DNA from: Paenibacillus sp. CF384
GTDB taxonomy: Bacteria; Bacillota; Bacilli; Paenibacillales; Paenibacillaceae
Direction: 5' to 3'
NCBI RefSeq assembly: GCF_900106745.1
Contig: NZ_FNNV01000002.1
Span: 334,369 to 398,368 of the forward strand
DNA: 64,000 nt
The notes beneath the pieces were generated by a model. It searched no databases. It worked only from the letters and a program-made list of their open reading frames with translations, and was not told where the DNA came from. Position 1 is the first letter of the stretch. Each line of letters starts with the position of its first letter. The position numbers and the translations under genes are program-made. Of this stretch, positions 27,288 to 36,468 are shown one piece after another.

Positions 27288-27309
27288 CGACACCTCTATT
27301 GAGGTGTCG
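27288..27309 (-). terminator. Hairpin terminator copy upstream of lipoprotein A
   Basis: CGACACCTC pairs with GAGGTGTCG around AATA and is followed by TTTTG on the minus strand. It is identical to the hairpin at 33170-33191 behind the intact response regulator and contains the former regulator's stop codon. Confidence 0.65.
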
Positions 27310-27400
27310 GGGTTATCTCGCAGGCTGAACTGGTATTCGGTCGGCATTATACCTTACTGCAAGCCTCTTTGAAATATTCATACGGCCCCTGCCGCTTTCG
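27296..27400 (-). pseudogene. Degraded 3' end of a response-regulator gene
   Basis: Minus-strand sequence just upstream of lipoprotein A aligns with the last 100 bases of the regulator gene at 33178-34257: CTCTTTGAA, GGTATTCGGT and the final codons TCG-ACA-CCT-CAA-TAG are kept, but the reading frame is broken. It directly abuts the stop of the GH74 gene (27431). Together with the shared terminator and promoter this is a relic of a duplicated regulator-lipoprotein unit. It also accounts for the 320-base gap between 27110 and 27430. Confidence 0.65.
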
Positions 27401-27430
27401 AGACTGGAGCCGCATACTTATATCATTTCA

Positions 27431-30400
27431 TTATTGAACACTTACATCTTCAAAGCTCGCAAGATTCCATTCAGCAGACACGCCAATCTTGCCTGCTCCA
27501 AGTTCGTTTTGCGATACTCCACTAAAATAAGTCGTCCCGTTTACCTTTACTGTCGTGCTCCCAGCGTTGCGGATAATATCCACGGTATACCACGCAAATT
27601 GTGCACCAGTGAAAGGTACGGATTGCACTAAGGTACGCGTACCACCGACAACTTTGTACAAGTTGGCGGTCGTCGAGGCAGGAGCAAGCGTCAGCTCGTA
27701 ATAATTGTTCGCGTCCACATAATTGTAGATTACACCGTATTTATTGGAAGATGATCCGTAAGCCGAATAAAGCTTAACGCTGTAAGTGTAAGTCGAATTC
27801 CAAGTCGCACCGTTATAGATGGCCTTCTGGTAGCTCGTTGAACTCGTTTGCTTGTAAGCACCTGCTGTCGCCGACCAGCTGGCGCTGTCCGCCGTCCAGT
27901 TCTGTGCGAGGTTGTCGTCGAAGTTTTCCGTATAGCCACTTGAAGCCGAAGTCGTAACATTCACTGCGCTGCTCGCTGCCGATACATTTCCTGCGACATC
28001 CTTCGCCTTGACCGTAAAGCTATATGCGGTATTGGGGCTAAGACCCGTCACGGTGTAGCTCGTCGATGCGGTGCTGCCTGTAAGCGTCGAGCCGTAATAG
28101 ACATCGTATCCCGTAACACCTACGTTATCAGTAGATGCGGTCCAACCCAGGTTAACCGTCGTATCTGTATGTGACGGCGAAGTTACAGCGGTTGGGGCCG
28201 TGGGGGCTGTCGTATCGGAAGAACTTACGGTTACATCATCGAAACTGGCGGTGTTCCATTCAGCAGATACGCCAATCTTGCCTGCCCCAAGCTCGGTTTG
28301 CGATACGCCACTAAAATACGTCGTCCCGTTTACCTTTACCGTCGTGTTCCCTGCGTTCCGAATAATCTCCACGGTATACCACGTATTCTGTGCACCGGTG
28401 AAAGGTACAGATTGCACTAAGGTACGTGTACCTCCAACAATTTTGTACAAGTTAGCGTTAGTCGATGCAGGAGCAAGCGTCAACTCGTAATAATTGTTCG
28501 CGTCTACGTAGTTATAGAGTACACCGTACTTATTTGTAGATGAACCATAAGGTGAATAAAGCTTAACGCTATACGCATAGCTGGAATCCCAAGTCGCACC
28601 GTTATAGATTGCCTTCTGATAGGATGTCGAGCTCGTTTGCTTGTAAGCACCGGCTGTCGCCGACCAGTTGGCACTGTCCGCCGACCAGTTCTGAGCGAGG
28701 TTGTCATCGAAGTTTTCCGTGTAGCCGCTTGAAGCCGAAGTCGTAACATTCACTGCGCTGCTCGCTGCCGATACATTACCTGCAGCATCCTTCGCTTTGA
28801 CCGTGAAGCTATAGGCAGTTGCATTCGTTAAGCCTGTAACTGTATAACTCGTCGATGATGTGCTGCCAGCAAGTGTCGTGCCGTAGTACACATCATATGC
28901 CGTCACACCGACGTTATCGGTAGAAGCAGTCCAGCTCAAGCTGACCGTGGTGTCTGTATGTGAAGTCGATGTCAGTGCAGTCGGCGTTGTTGGAGCAGAA
29001 GTATCGGAAGATCCACTTGGTCTGGCAATCTTCCAAATTCCGAAACAGCCGGTACCGACAAAAGCATAGCCAGTAGAAGGCTGCACACGGATTACCCCGG
29101 CTTCGCGAGCACCATCCTTGCCGAATTGCGGATTCGGAACGCGCGTATTCCGCGTAAGAATAGTCCATGTCAAACCACCGTCAGTAGAACGCACGACGGA
29201 TGCATCAGTCGTGTACGTGTTACCAGGGCCACCAACGTAGACGATATCCGTATTCCCAGGGTCGACCGCGACCGTAATGATGTGCCGATTTCCCATCTGA
29301 TCGACTGGAACAGAAGAGGTTATTTCGGTCAGCGTCGAAGTAGAGATATCATACTTATATAGACGATCCTGTGTAACGGCATATACTCGGTTACGCACTT
29401 GATCGTATTGCACATCTAAAATGTCTGCGGGCAAAGTCGATAACGTCGTCCATGATGCGCCTTGGGTTGTGGAACGCACCAGACTGCTTCCGTTCGCACC
29501 ATAAAGCTCCTTCGAACCCGTCGGATTATGCGTAAACACTCCTGTTGCGCCACTCATCGTTGTCCAGTTATACCCGTTGTCCGTGCTCCTCTTATTCCAA
29601 GCAAACAAAATACTGCTGTTAACGGGATCTTGGTATGATACTGGGTCTCCAGATAGAACGATGCCTGTATTCGTTATCGTCCCGCCGTTATCTCGAGTAA
29701 TGAAGAGATTTCGGGGACCATTATAATTGCCTACAGGCGGTACGCCTCCATAATAGAGATTACCAGTGGCTGCATATGCACCGTAAACCCACCCACCCCA
29801 GACTTGCTGCATTAAATTTGTAATTTTCCAAGTTGCTCCTCCGTCTGTCGTCAACATACCGTCATAATCCTGGGAACCCAAGTAGGCGATATTGTCGTTA
29901 TAGACGTTGAAACTGAAGTAACCGCCCGTCATAATGCCATTATTTCCATTATTGGCCCATACCCATGTTGCGCCTCCGTCTGTGCTTTTGGTCATATAGT
30001 CTCCCCCAAATGACCATACAACAGAAGCGTTCGTTGGATGCCAGGTAAAGACAGCTTGACGATTATTATATGGAATGACACTTTTTGAATTATCGTAAGT
30101 AGAAACCGTCCAAGTCGCTCCCCCGTCGGACGTGTAGTAACGTTTATGGTCATATGCTCCTTCATTTGCTGCTATGGCCATCCGGTTCGGATCCACAGGG
30201 CTTACTTTTAAATTATAAGGATTAATTGTCGGGTAAGTGGACGACGTAACTTTTACGAAAGTTTCCCCGCTGTCGATCGATTTATATAAACCGTCTGCTT
30301 TGCTAAGAAACACGTAATTCCCATACCCTGAAGTTGGTACGATATCAAGTCCGTTAGCCGCCCCCGAGCTCTTGAGCGTGAACGTTACGCCACCATTAGT

Positions 30401-31096
30401 ACTCTTATAAAACCCAGTACTGGTTGCGGAATAGATAGCTCCAGAGGTCGGATGTACTCGCAAAATTCCGCCGGCATAAGTAGATGTACTCGCTAGCTTG
30501 GTCCATGTGCTGCCACCATCTGTTGATTTATAAATTGCTGGATCGACTGTGGGGGTTCCCCAACTGGTAATGTCCGAGGCGACTCTCGACCAATAAACCG
30601 TCTTTGTATAACCTGCGACTGCATCATAACTACTCGGATCATAAGCAATTTGATCACGGAAGTCGCGATAACCACTAATGTTCTCAGGTCTAACACTCGT
30701 CCAAGACAAGCCCTTATCAGTTGTCAGATACAATCCATTCCAAGCTGAAGGGCCAGAGTTCGCACCAACGGCAATCGCTCGGTTCGCATTTCGAGGATCT
30801 ATCGCAACTCCCGAGTTGCCTCTAGAATCGTAGCCAATGTTAGCTGGCTCCCAATTCGCTCCTCCATCAGTACTACGGTACAATCCCCCAACGTCTGTTC
30901 CGTACAGCATGAAGTTCGGATCTGATTGTGAAATCGCTATCCCTTGCGGCCATTGGCCGCCTTCGCCTCCCGCATTTCCCGCACCTGGTGTCGTCGATGT
31001 TTTGACCGGGAGGGGAATCCAAGATTCCGCCATTACGTCCCCCCCGCCCAAAACTAGAATGAATGCCGATAAAAGTAAACTAATGATCTTTTTCAA
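27431..31096 (-). CDS. Secreted GH74-type xyloglucanase-like enzyme with two FN3-ConA-like repeats
   Basis: 1,221 residues with a 23-residue signal peptide ending DVMA. Residues about 24-740 form the GH74 double beta-propeller: WPQGIAISQSDPNFMLYGTD and many Asp-box-like repeats S-T-D-G-G-x-x-W. GH74 enzymes cleave xyloglucan, with two catalytic Asp residues that I cannot assign safely. Then come FN3 (about 750-838), a concanavalin-like sandwich (about 840-985, FDDNLAQNW), and a second copy of both to the C-terminus. The gene sits between the two lipoprotein genes, so its product likely supplies oligosaccharides to the importer. Confidence 0.9.
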   Translation of the reverse strand: MKKIISLLLSAFILVLGGGDVMAESWIPLPVKTSTTPGAGNAGGEGGQWPQGIAISQSDPNFMLYGTDVGGLYRSTDGGANWEPANIGYDSRGNSGVAIDPRNANRAIAVGANSGPSAWNGLYLTTDKGLSWTSVRPENISGYRDFRDQIAYDPSSYDAVAGYTKTVYWSRVASDITSWGTPTVDPAIYKSTDGGSTWTKLASTSTYAGGILRVHPTSGAIYSATSTGFYKSTNGGVTFTLKSSGAANGLDIVPTSGYGNYVFLSKADGLYKSIDSGETFVKVTSSTYPTINPYNLKVSPVDPNRMAIAANEGAYDHKRYYTSDGGATWTVSTYDNSKSVIPYNNRQAVFTWHPTNASVVWSFGGDYMTKSTDGGATWVWANNGNNGIMTGGYFSFNVYNDNIAYLGSQDYDGMLTTDGGATWKITNLMQQVWGGWVYGAYAATGNLYYGGVPPVGNYNGPRNLFITRDNGGTITNTGIVLSGDPVSYQDPVNSSILFAWNKRSTDNGYNWTTMSGATGVFTHNPTGSKELYGANGSSLVRSTTQGASWTTLSTLPADILDVQYDQVRNRVYAVTQDRLYKYDISTSTLTEITSSVPVDQMGNRHIITVAVDPGNTDIVYVGGPGNTYTTDASVVRSTDGGLTWTILTRNTRVPNPQFGKDGAREAGVIRVQPSTGYAFVGTGCFGIWKIARPSGSSDTSAPTTPTALTSTSHTDTTVSLSWTASTDNVGVTAYDVYYGTTLAGSTSSTSYTVTGLTNATAYSFTVKAKDAAGNVSAASSAVNVTTSASSGYTENFDDNLAQNWSADSANWSATAGAYKQTSSTSYQKAIYNGATWDSSYAYSVKLYSPYGSSTNKYGVLYNYVDANNYYELTLAPASTNANLYKIVGGTRTLVQSVPFTGAQNTWYTVEIIRNAGNTTVKVNGTTYFSGVSQTELGAGKIGVSAEWNTASFDDVTVSSSDTTAPTAPTAVTSPSHTDTTVNLGWTASTDNVGVTGYDVYYGSTLTGSTASTSYTVTGLSPNTAYSFTVKAKDVAGNVSAASSAVNVTTSASSGYTENFDDNLAQNWTADSASWSATAGAYKQTSSTSYQKAIYNGATWNSTYTYSVKLYSAYGSSSNKYGVIYNYVDANNYYELTLAPASTTANLYKVVGGTRTLVQSVPFTGAQFAWYTVDIIRNAGSTTVKVNGTTYFSGVSQNELGAGKIGVSAEWNLASFEDVSVQ
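27434..28975 (-). repeat. Internal tandem duplication of the FN3 plus ConA-like module
   Basis: The 3' part of the GH74 gene holds two adjacent units of about 760 bases (about 28206-28975 and 27434-28205) that agree over long stretches, including EDDNLAQNW-type and VNGTTYFSGVSQ segments. High DNA similarity points to a recent duplication inside the gene. Confidence 0.8.
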
Positions 31097-31127
31097 GCAC
31101 TGTCACCATCCCTTGTTTAATTGTGTA

Positions 31128-31205
31128 CTACTTCACAATCTCCAAGCTAAATTGAAGCGTTACCCATTTTTCCGCGTAGTACTGAAAGCTTTGCTTTCTT
31201 TTCAT
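31128..31205 (-). pseudogene. Truncated start of an LplB-type permease gene
   Basis: ATG 31205 opens a 25-codon frame beginning MKRKQSFQYYAEKW, which matches the start of the intact permease at 25349 (MKIKQSLHYHAML) for about ten residues and then runs into unrelated sequence and TAG. It follows lipoprotein B at the same spacing as in copy A, so a permease gene once stood here and was replaced by the GH74 gene. Confidence 0.6.
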
Positions 31206-32803
31206 ATCTAGGACTCCTTAACGAGTTGCGCCAAACCGTAAAGCCCAGTTCAGCGCAAACTCTCGTTACATTAGTAGCCTTACTCGCCAAGCATCTCGTT
31301 GACTTCTTTCGTGATGCTTTCCCCGCCTTGAGCATTCCAATCTTTAACAAACTGATCGAATGAATCCACTGGCGCATTACCCAAAATGATTTTTAAGAAC
31401 GCATCCAACTCCAACTTCGTCAAATTCACCCAACGTTTCTCCATCGTCGGTGTTACACCGTAGAAGTCACTGAATAACTTGTTGTTGGCAGATTCCTTAA
31501 CCAGTGCTCCCATACCGTAGATTCGAGAGACAAGCTCCCCTGTCACATCCGGATTATCTTTCATCCATTGATCGCCCTTGCTGTAATTCTCAAACAATCT
31601 GGCTACATTCTCGATTTGATCCTTCGGCATGTTTCCGAGCGTGTCCTTGGACGCCCCATCAATCATTGCTGCCAAGTTCTTGTTATATTGGACACCGAGA
31701 TCGGCTTGCCAGAGCGGGAAATCCACAACCCAACCGTTCCAAGCTATTTTGTTTTCAAGCACTTCATTCTTATATGGATCCATAGTAGGTTCTTGCTGAA
31801 TATTCAATATTTTGTAAAGCAACTCCGGATGCTTAAAGCCTTTCTTGACGACCGCAATTTCGCCTACTGGCGGTTCCTGCTTGCCGTAAAATTGTCCGTT
31901 CCCATCCTTTATGGTATATGCACGCCATTGTGATTCTTTATCGTTCTTCAACTGGTCGACAATTGGCCACCAGCCCGACCACCATGCACCGAGAAAGACG
32001 CCTGCTTTACCGCTGGAAACTTTCTGCGCGAACTGATCGCTTTTTGTAGTTGCGAACTCTTTGTCAAGTACTCCTTTTGCATACAATTCATGCATGTTCG
32101 CAAGTGCCTGCTTCATTTCAGGCTGGGTCGAGCCATAAACGACCTTGCCTGATGCATCCTTGGTCCACAAGAATGGCTTCGCATCGTAAGCAAGAGCCAA
32201 TGCTTCGAAACCGAACATGTTACGCGCGTTGCCGGAGTCTTCTTGGCCCGGAATACCTGTTGTTCCGTAATTCTTATTGAACGCTTCGACGACCGTTGCC
32301 AAATCCGCCATATTCGTTGGCTCTTTCAACCCCAACTTGTCAAGCCAGTCTTTACGAACCCAAGCTAGACTAGACGAATTGTCGACTTGCCCCATTGATG
32401 CGACGCCATAAATCTTGCCGTCTCTGGTCAACGTCTCAATGGATTTACCCCCGTCTGATGCTAGTACGGTCTTCAGCGCATCTCCGACGTATTTCTCATA
32501 ATAAGGCGTCAGATCCTCGATCATGTCGTCATTAATCAATTGCATGTAAGTCGTATAATCTACCGTGAAAATATCTGGCAAATCATCACTAGCGATTGCT
32601 AGTTTAATCTTCTCGGTGTAAGCCGGTTCTTTCTGACTCCACAGAAAATTCACATCGACGTTGAGTTGTTTCTTAACAAGATCAACCCATCGGTTACCCG
32701 TTAAACTTTCACCATTCGGGATATGGTCGGCACCGTCCCTCACTTTTTTGACGAGATTAACGGTTACTTTCTCTGGCAGCGGCCCCATTGGATCCGGAAC
32801 TTC
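31188..32803. repeat. 1,616-bp near-identical direct repeat, copy B
   Basis: Gapless partner of 25332-26947. It ends in the lipoprotein linker on one side and at the first permease codons on the other. The two copies flank the GH74 gene as direct repeats, so recombination between them would delete 5,856 bases with GH74. Confidence 0.95.
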
Positions 32804-32986
32804 CTCCGATGAGTCTGTGTTGTCTGTATTGCTTGTCGTGTTACTTTTAGATGTCTCTACTGCTTCGTTTGATTTCGTAATATTCCCTGTGTTTGATTCC
32901 TTGTTGTTCGCCCCTTCACTGCAAGCGGTTACAAAAGCCAACATTGCTATAAGCGGTAGTAGTAAAACCTTGTTGACCTTCCCCAT
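31280..32986 (-). CDS. Sugar-binding lipoprotein, copy B
   Basis: 568 residues; lipobox VTAC, then a different and longer Asn/Ser/Thr linker (to about residue 60), then a binding domain essentially identical to copy A. It lies directly downstream of the intact regulator gene at 33178-34257 and upstream of the permease relic and GH74. Because the binding domain is the same, it should bind the same ligand and could feed the same permeases or serve as a sensor partner for the kinase (inference). Confidence 0.94.
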   Translation of the reverse strand: MGKVNKVLLLPLIAMLAFVTACSEGANNKESNTGNITKSNEAVETSKSNTTSNTDNTDSSEEVPDPMGPLPEKVTVNLVKKVRDGADHIPNGESLTGNRWVDLVKKQLNVDVNFLWSQKEPAYTEKIKLAIASDDLPDIFTVDYTTYMQLINDDMIEDLTPYYEKYVGDALKTVLASDGGKSIETLTRDGKIYGVASMGQVDNSSSLAWVRKDWLDKLGLKEPTNMADLATVVEAFNKNYGTTGIPGQEDSGNARNMFGFEALALAYDAKPFLWTKDASGKVVYGSTQPEMKQALANMHELYAKGVLDKEFATTKSDQFAQKVSSGKAGVFLGAWWSGWWPIVDQLKNDKESQWRAYTIKDGNGQFYGKQEPPVGEIAVVKKGFKHPELLYKILNIQQEPTMDPYKNEVLENKIAWNGWVVDFPLWQADLGVQYNKNLAAMIDGASKDTLGNMPKDQIENVARLFENYSKGDQWMKDNPDVTGELVSRIYGMGALVKESANNKLFSDFYGVTPTMEKRWVNLTKLELDAFLKIILGNAPVDSFDQFVKDWNAQGGESITKEVNEMLGE

Positions 32987-33033
32987 GTTTACAACTCCTT
33001 TTTTAAGAGTATTAATTTCCGCTACATTGAAAT

Positions 33034-33047
33034 TGTAAGCCTTATCA
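33034..33047 (+). promoter_or_regulatory. cre-like site upstream of lipoprotein B
   Basis: TGTAAGCCTTATCA matches the cre consensus except for one central base, as at 27154-27167, and lies 48 bases upstream of the lipoprotein start. Confidence 0.35.
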
Positions 33048-33169
33048 TTCTTAAGGACGTACAGATTTTTATCTTCTCATGCCGATGTTTTTGCACTCTC
33101 GTTCCGTTCGGAAGACATTTGTCTAACCTCTAGAGCAAATCGTTCGCAGGATGAGGTCAAAATACAAAA

Positions 33170-33191
33170 CGACACCTCTATTGAGGTGTCG
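33170..33191 (-). terminator. Terminator between response regulator and lipoprotein B
   Basis: Perfect nine-base stem CGACACCTC/GAGGTGTCG with four-base loop, then TTTTGTATTTT on the minus strand. The regulator's TAG stop is in the loop-side half. It separates constitutive regulator transcription from the inducible lipoprotein. Confidence 0.75.
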
Positions 33192-34257
33192 AAGAGCTGT
33201 CTCGAAGACTAATTCGGTATTCGGTAGGCAGCATGCCCGTCTTCTCTTTGAATACTTTGCTGAAATACCGTTCGTCCTGAAAGCCCACATTGTCAGAAAT
33301 GACATAGACAGGATAGTTCGTGCTCTCTAGTAAATACTGAGCGTACCTGATATTGACAAATTGTACATAACTTACGAATGGAGTGCCTACAATGTCTTTA
33401 AAGCTCCGGCTAAAGTAGCTACGGCTCAAATGTAGTTCCGAACAGATCGTCGCCTGTGTAATTTTCTGGCCGGCTGATCGATGAATTTCATCAAGTGATC
33501 GTAGGATGAGCGACAAAATATCCTCGGAATAAAGCATGTTGCGCAATCTTGTCTGAACGTTCAGCTGAAACTCCTTTAGCCATTCCCGTAGCTCAGCCCA
33601 ATCCGAAGCATTGTGGATTCTGGCTTGCCCTTCATATTCTGCTACCCACGGCAGACGTGCGACCCATACCGCATGTAAGCTTGTAAGCATTGCTTTACGG
33701 TTCGCCCATGACAATACGAATTCAGCAATACGATCAGCAATTTCACGATGCTTGCCTGCCACAATAACCCATTGCAACGACGACCATGCTTGCAGAAGTT
33801 GATCCTGTTTTGATGATTCGTCTGGCTTCTCCATTAAAGGAATCTGCGAACTTGTTGCCTCGAGCTCTCGCACTTTTACCCTGCCCATTCTTTTTACGAT
33901 TCTTTCTAACAACTCGTCCAGATCCTGACTCTCCAGTTGTGTCTTCACGATATAATCAATTGCTCCGAGACGCATCGCTTCTTGGATATATTCGAAATCG
34001 CGATGACATGTCAAGACGACGATTGCCACTCGCGGAAAACGCTTTTCGACGGCTTCCATAAGCTCTAATCCCGTCATGCCCGGCATGGTCAGGTCAGTAA
34101 TCAACAACTCGACTTGGTTTTGTTCGAGATAAAGTAGTGCTTTCTCCCCGTTTGATGCTTCCCCATCGACGGAAATGCCGAACTTCTCCCACGGCAGCAT
34201 GAATCGGACCCCTCTGCGAACCAAACTCTCGTCATCGACGATCAAAGCACGAATCAT
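33178..34257 (-). CDS. YesN-type response regulator with AraC HTH domain
   Basis: 359 residues, overlapping the kinase stop by four bases. The receiver (1-120) has the Asp-Asp pair at 8-9, phospho-Asp in LLITDLTMPG near 55, Thr in VLTCHRD and the conserved Lys in DYIVKTQ. The C-terminal 100 residues hold two AraC-type helix-turn-helices (ICSELHLSRSYFSRSFK; DNVGFQDERYFSKVFKEKTG). It is shorter than the regulator at 7317 because the middle region is compact. It presumably activates the lipoprotein-B and -A promoters, which are homologous. Confidence 0.93.
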   Translation of the reverse strand: MIRALIVDDESLVRRGVRFMLPWEKFGISVDGEASNGEKALLYLEQNQVELLITDLTMPGMTGLELMEAVEKRFPRVAIVVLTCHRDFEYIQEAMRLGAIDYIVKTQLESQDLDELLERIVKRMGRVKVRELEATSSQIPLMEKPDESSKQDQLLQAWSSLQWVIVAGKHREIADRIAEFVLSWANRKAMLTSLHAVWVARLPWVAEYEGQARIHNASDWAELREWLKEFQLNVQTRLRNMLYSEDILSLILRSLDEIHRSAGQKITQATICSELHLSRSYFSRSFKDIVGTPFVSYVQFVNIRYAQYLLESTNYPVYVISDNVGFQDERYFSKVFKEKTGMLPTEYRISLRDSSSTPQ

Positions 34258-35996
34258 TGCGAATTCCCTCCTTTGTGGTCGGGCGGCAGGACAAGCATAA
34301 TCGAGGTTCCTTCGCCGAGTGTACTTTGCACATCAATCCGTCCCCGTCCGCCATAATAGAAGTCGACCATCTGGGTGACGTAACGAAGCCCAATTCCGAG
34401 ACCGGTTTTACGCGAACGTTCGTCGTTCTCTAGTAACCGGGTCAATTGCTCCTGGGACATGCCCTGGCCATTGTCATGAACAGCAAGCCTCAACCAGTCG
34501 TCCTGATCATAAGATATCATAACTTGGACAGAACCCTTTTCATGATTTAACCCATGATATAACGCATTCTCGACAAGCGGTTGAAGTATGAAGCGTGGAA
34601 TTTGCACTTGAAGTAAAGATTGATCAACATCGAAATTCACTTCGAAGTGAAAATCGTAACGGATGCTCTGCAGCTCGACATAATCCCTTAGCACTGCAAG
34701 CTCCTCTTCGACCGTTACCATAATATTTTTCTTACCCAAATTATAATGCAGAACGTTGGTGAACAATGTAACCAGCCTTACGATTTCTGTTTGACCGTTC
34801 ATGCGAGAGATCCATTGAATAGTGTTCAGCGTATTTTGGATAAAATGAGGATTAATCTGAATGAGCAGCTTCTCCACTTCTAATTGTCCTCTCTTCCGTT
34901 CCTTCGTCTCGACCTCATCTAGCAAATCAATAATTCGGTCGCTCATGGAATAGAAGTTCTGCAGAATGGCGTCAAACTCGCGCATGCCTGTACGAACGAG
35001 CTTTCCTTGGTTACGCTTGAAGTCGAATCGACTGATCACCAGATTGATTCGGTACATTGGTCTGTACACCATTTTCCAAATTGTGAAAAAGAGCAGCGCT
35101 GTAACTAAAACGGACAAAATGGAGAGGGAAAGAAATTGAAATCGCCAACGGTTCACTTCATGCATGTACTCCTTTCGTGTTACAAGTACATGCATTTTCC
35201 AACCTTTAGGATTTGAAGATGAGAACTCTTTATATTGGTCAGTTTTGGTCGACTTGCCGTAAGAGGTGCCTATCGGGTATTTCTGTGGCAAATCACTGTA
35301 TGCGATCCGTCCGTCCTGTGTCTCGACAACATGCTTGACTGACATGCTATACCTCATCTGCGACAGTAACAATTTAAGATTCTCTTCTCTTGATTCTAAG
35401 TACACGTACATGACAGGGTTATGTTCATCATCCTCTAGTGTGCGTACAAGTGATAGCACATTGTATCCGGACGAAGCAGAAATCGCGGTAGGGTGGATAC
35501 CATAATAAGTCAGTTTATTAGCGTGTAGAAAAACAGGCAATGACCGAGCGGAAAAGTCGCTTCGAACTTGTTCATTCGAAAAAAAATAGGAGCCTTCACT
35601 TCCTGGCATATAAAAGAATAAAAACCCGATTGAAGGGCTAGAGAAATAGATGTTGTCTATGCTTTTATTTATACCCTGAAACAGCTTCGCCTTTTTATAC
35701 ATATCTTTTTCTGATGCATACGCGAGCACATCTTCACCAATGCCACCGTTATTCGTTAGTAACTGGGAAGCTCGGCTCAAGTCATCCAAAGCACCTTGCA
35801 TCTGGGTGGTTTCATTGTCTAGTATACTTTGCAAGTCCATCTGCACTTTATCAATTTGGACACGATAAATCCAATAATATGAAATAAATCCGAGTAGTAC
35901 GATAGGAGTCAACACGGCTATGATCAGAAAAATTGCAAGTCGTGTTCTCAAAGTTTCCGGATACAGCCTCTTAAAATTAGCTAACAGATAGCTCAT
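34254..35996 (-). CDS. YesM-type sensor histidine kinase
   Basis: About 580 residues from ATG 35996, behind AGGAG; a TTG at 36044 is in frame but lacks a site. Membrane segment near residues 20-42, extracellular sensor of about 250 residues, second membrane segment near 295, HAMP-like linker, phospho-His in QINPHFIQNTLN, N-box PLVENALYHG, G1 DNGQGMS and G2 GLGIGLRYV. It pairs with the regulator at 33178-34257 and most likely senses a plant-wall oligosaccharide or the ligand-loaded lipoprotein. Confidence 0.92.
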   Translation of the reverse strand: MSYLLANFKRLYPETLRTRLAIFLIIAVLTPIVLLGFISYYWIYRVQIDKVQMDLQSILDNETTQMQGALDDLSRASQLLTNNGGIGEDVLAYASEKDMYKKAKLFQGINKSIDNIYFSSPSIGFLFFYMPGSEGSYFFSNEQVRSDFSARSLPVFLHANKLTYYGIHPTAISASSGYNVLSLVRTLEDDEHNPVMYVYLESREENLKLLLSQMRYSMSVKHVVETQDGRIAYSDLPQKYPIGTSYGKSTKTDQYKEFSSSNPKGWKMHVLVTRKEYMHEVNRWRFQFLSLSILSVLVTALLFFTIWKMVYRPMYRINLVISRFDFKRNQGKLVRTGMREFDAILQNFYSMSDRIIDLLDEVETKERKRGQLEVEKLLIQINPHFIQNTLNTIQWISRMNGQTEIVRLVTLFTNVLHYNLGKKNIMVTVEEELAVLRDYVELQSIRYDFHFEVNFDVDQSLLQVQIPRFILQPLVENALYHGLNHEKGSVQVMISYDQDDWLRLAVHDNGQGMSQEQLTRLLENDERSRKTGLGIGLRYVTQMVDFYYGGRGRIDVQSTLGEGTSIMLVLPPDHKGGNSQ

Positions 35997-36029
35997 TGGT
36001 ATCGATTCTCCTGCAAGGGCAAAGTATAT

Positions 36030-36043
36030 TGTAAGCGCATGCA
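36030..36043 (+). promoter_or_regulatory. Possible cre-like site upstream of kinase gene
   Basis: TGTAAGCGCATGCA agrees with 12 of 14 cre positions, including the central CG, and lies 34 bases upstream of the likely kinase start. Confidence 0.3.
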
Positions 36044-36120
36044 AGATTACCTTACTCTTAGTACGGGTTTTTTGTCAATAAAGGGCGAAAAACAAAGCTT
36101 GATGACTTACTAGTAGATTT

Positions 36121-36285
36121 TTAATAATTCACAATGATACTTTTAATATGTTCGACCCGTCTCACTAGTTCTTCAGTAATAGGTCTAACACCCTTCAACC
36201 GAAGTATTCATTTTCCATTTGAAGTCTCTTCACTCTCTTCATTTTTCAGTAGTCGTTCTATAATTCTAGCTTATCTACGGAGGGA
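36121..36285 (-). pseudogene. Possible degraded coding fragment of unknown origin
   Basis: In one minus-strand frame the sequence reads IIERLLKNEESEETSNGK, a TGA, then LKGVRPITEELVRRVEHIK and a final stop at 36121-36123; one base upstream a second frame reads SVDKLEL. This looks like the decayed C-terminus of a helical protein, perhaps a regulator or transposase OrfA, but I do not recognise it. It occupies part of the 455-base gap 36045-36499. Confidence 0.25.
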
Positions 36286-36299
36286 CGACTGAAAATAAA

Positions 36300-36330
36300 A
36301 GGTGCAGTGGCCTTAATCGCTATTGCACCT
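36300..36330 (-). terminator. Weak hairpin with T-rich tail
   Basis: AGGTGCA pairs with TGCACCT around 17 bases and is followed by TTTTATTTT on the minus strand. It lies between the possible gene relic and the terminator at 36431. Confidence 0.3.
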
Positions 36331-36430
36331 CTTACATGATCGGCTAAACACCTTGATCAGTAGCCGCTGAACTTAATCATAATGATAGCAAAACTATTTA
36401 CCTCCCCCTTTCTGAGTCACTAAGTGATAT

Positions 36431-36468
36431 AAAAAAGTCCCAAGGTAATATACCTCGGGACTTTTTTA
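36431..36468. terminator. Bidirectional terminator downstream of the XRE gene
   Basis: AAAAAAGTCCC-A-AGGT pairs with ACCT-C-GGGACTTTTTT around a five-base loop, with A and T tracts on both sides. It resembles the terminator at 12989-13025. Confidence 0.8.

Noticed and set aside
25332..32803. Composite transposon flanked by long direct repeats
   Set aside because: The repeat contains a lipoprotein gene, not a transposase; no terminal inverted repeats or target duplications are visible.
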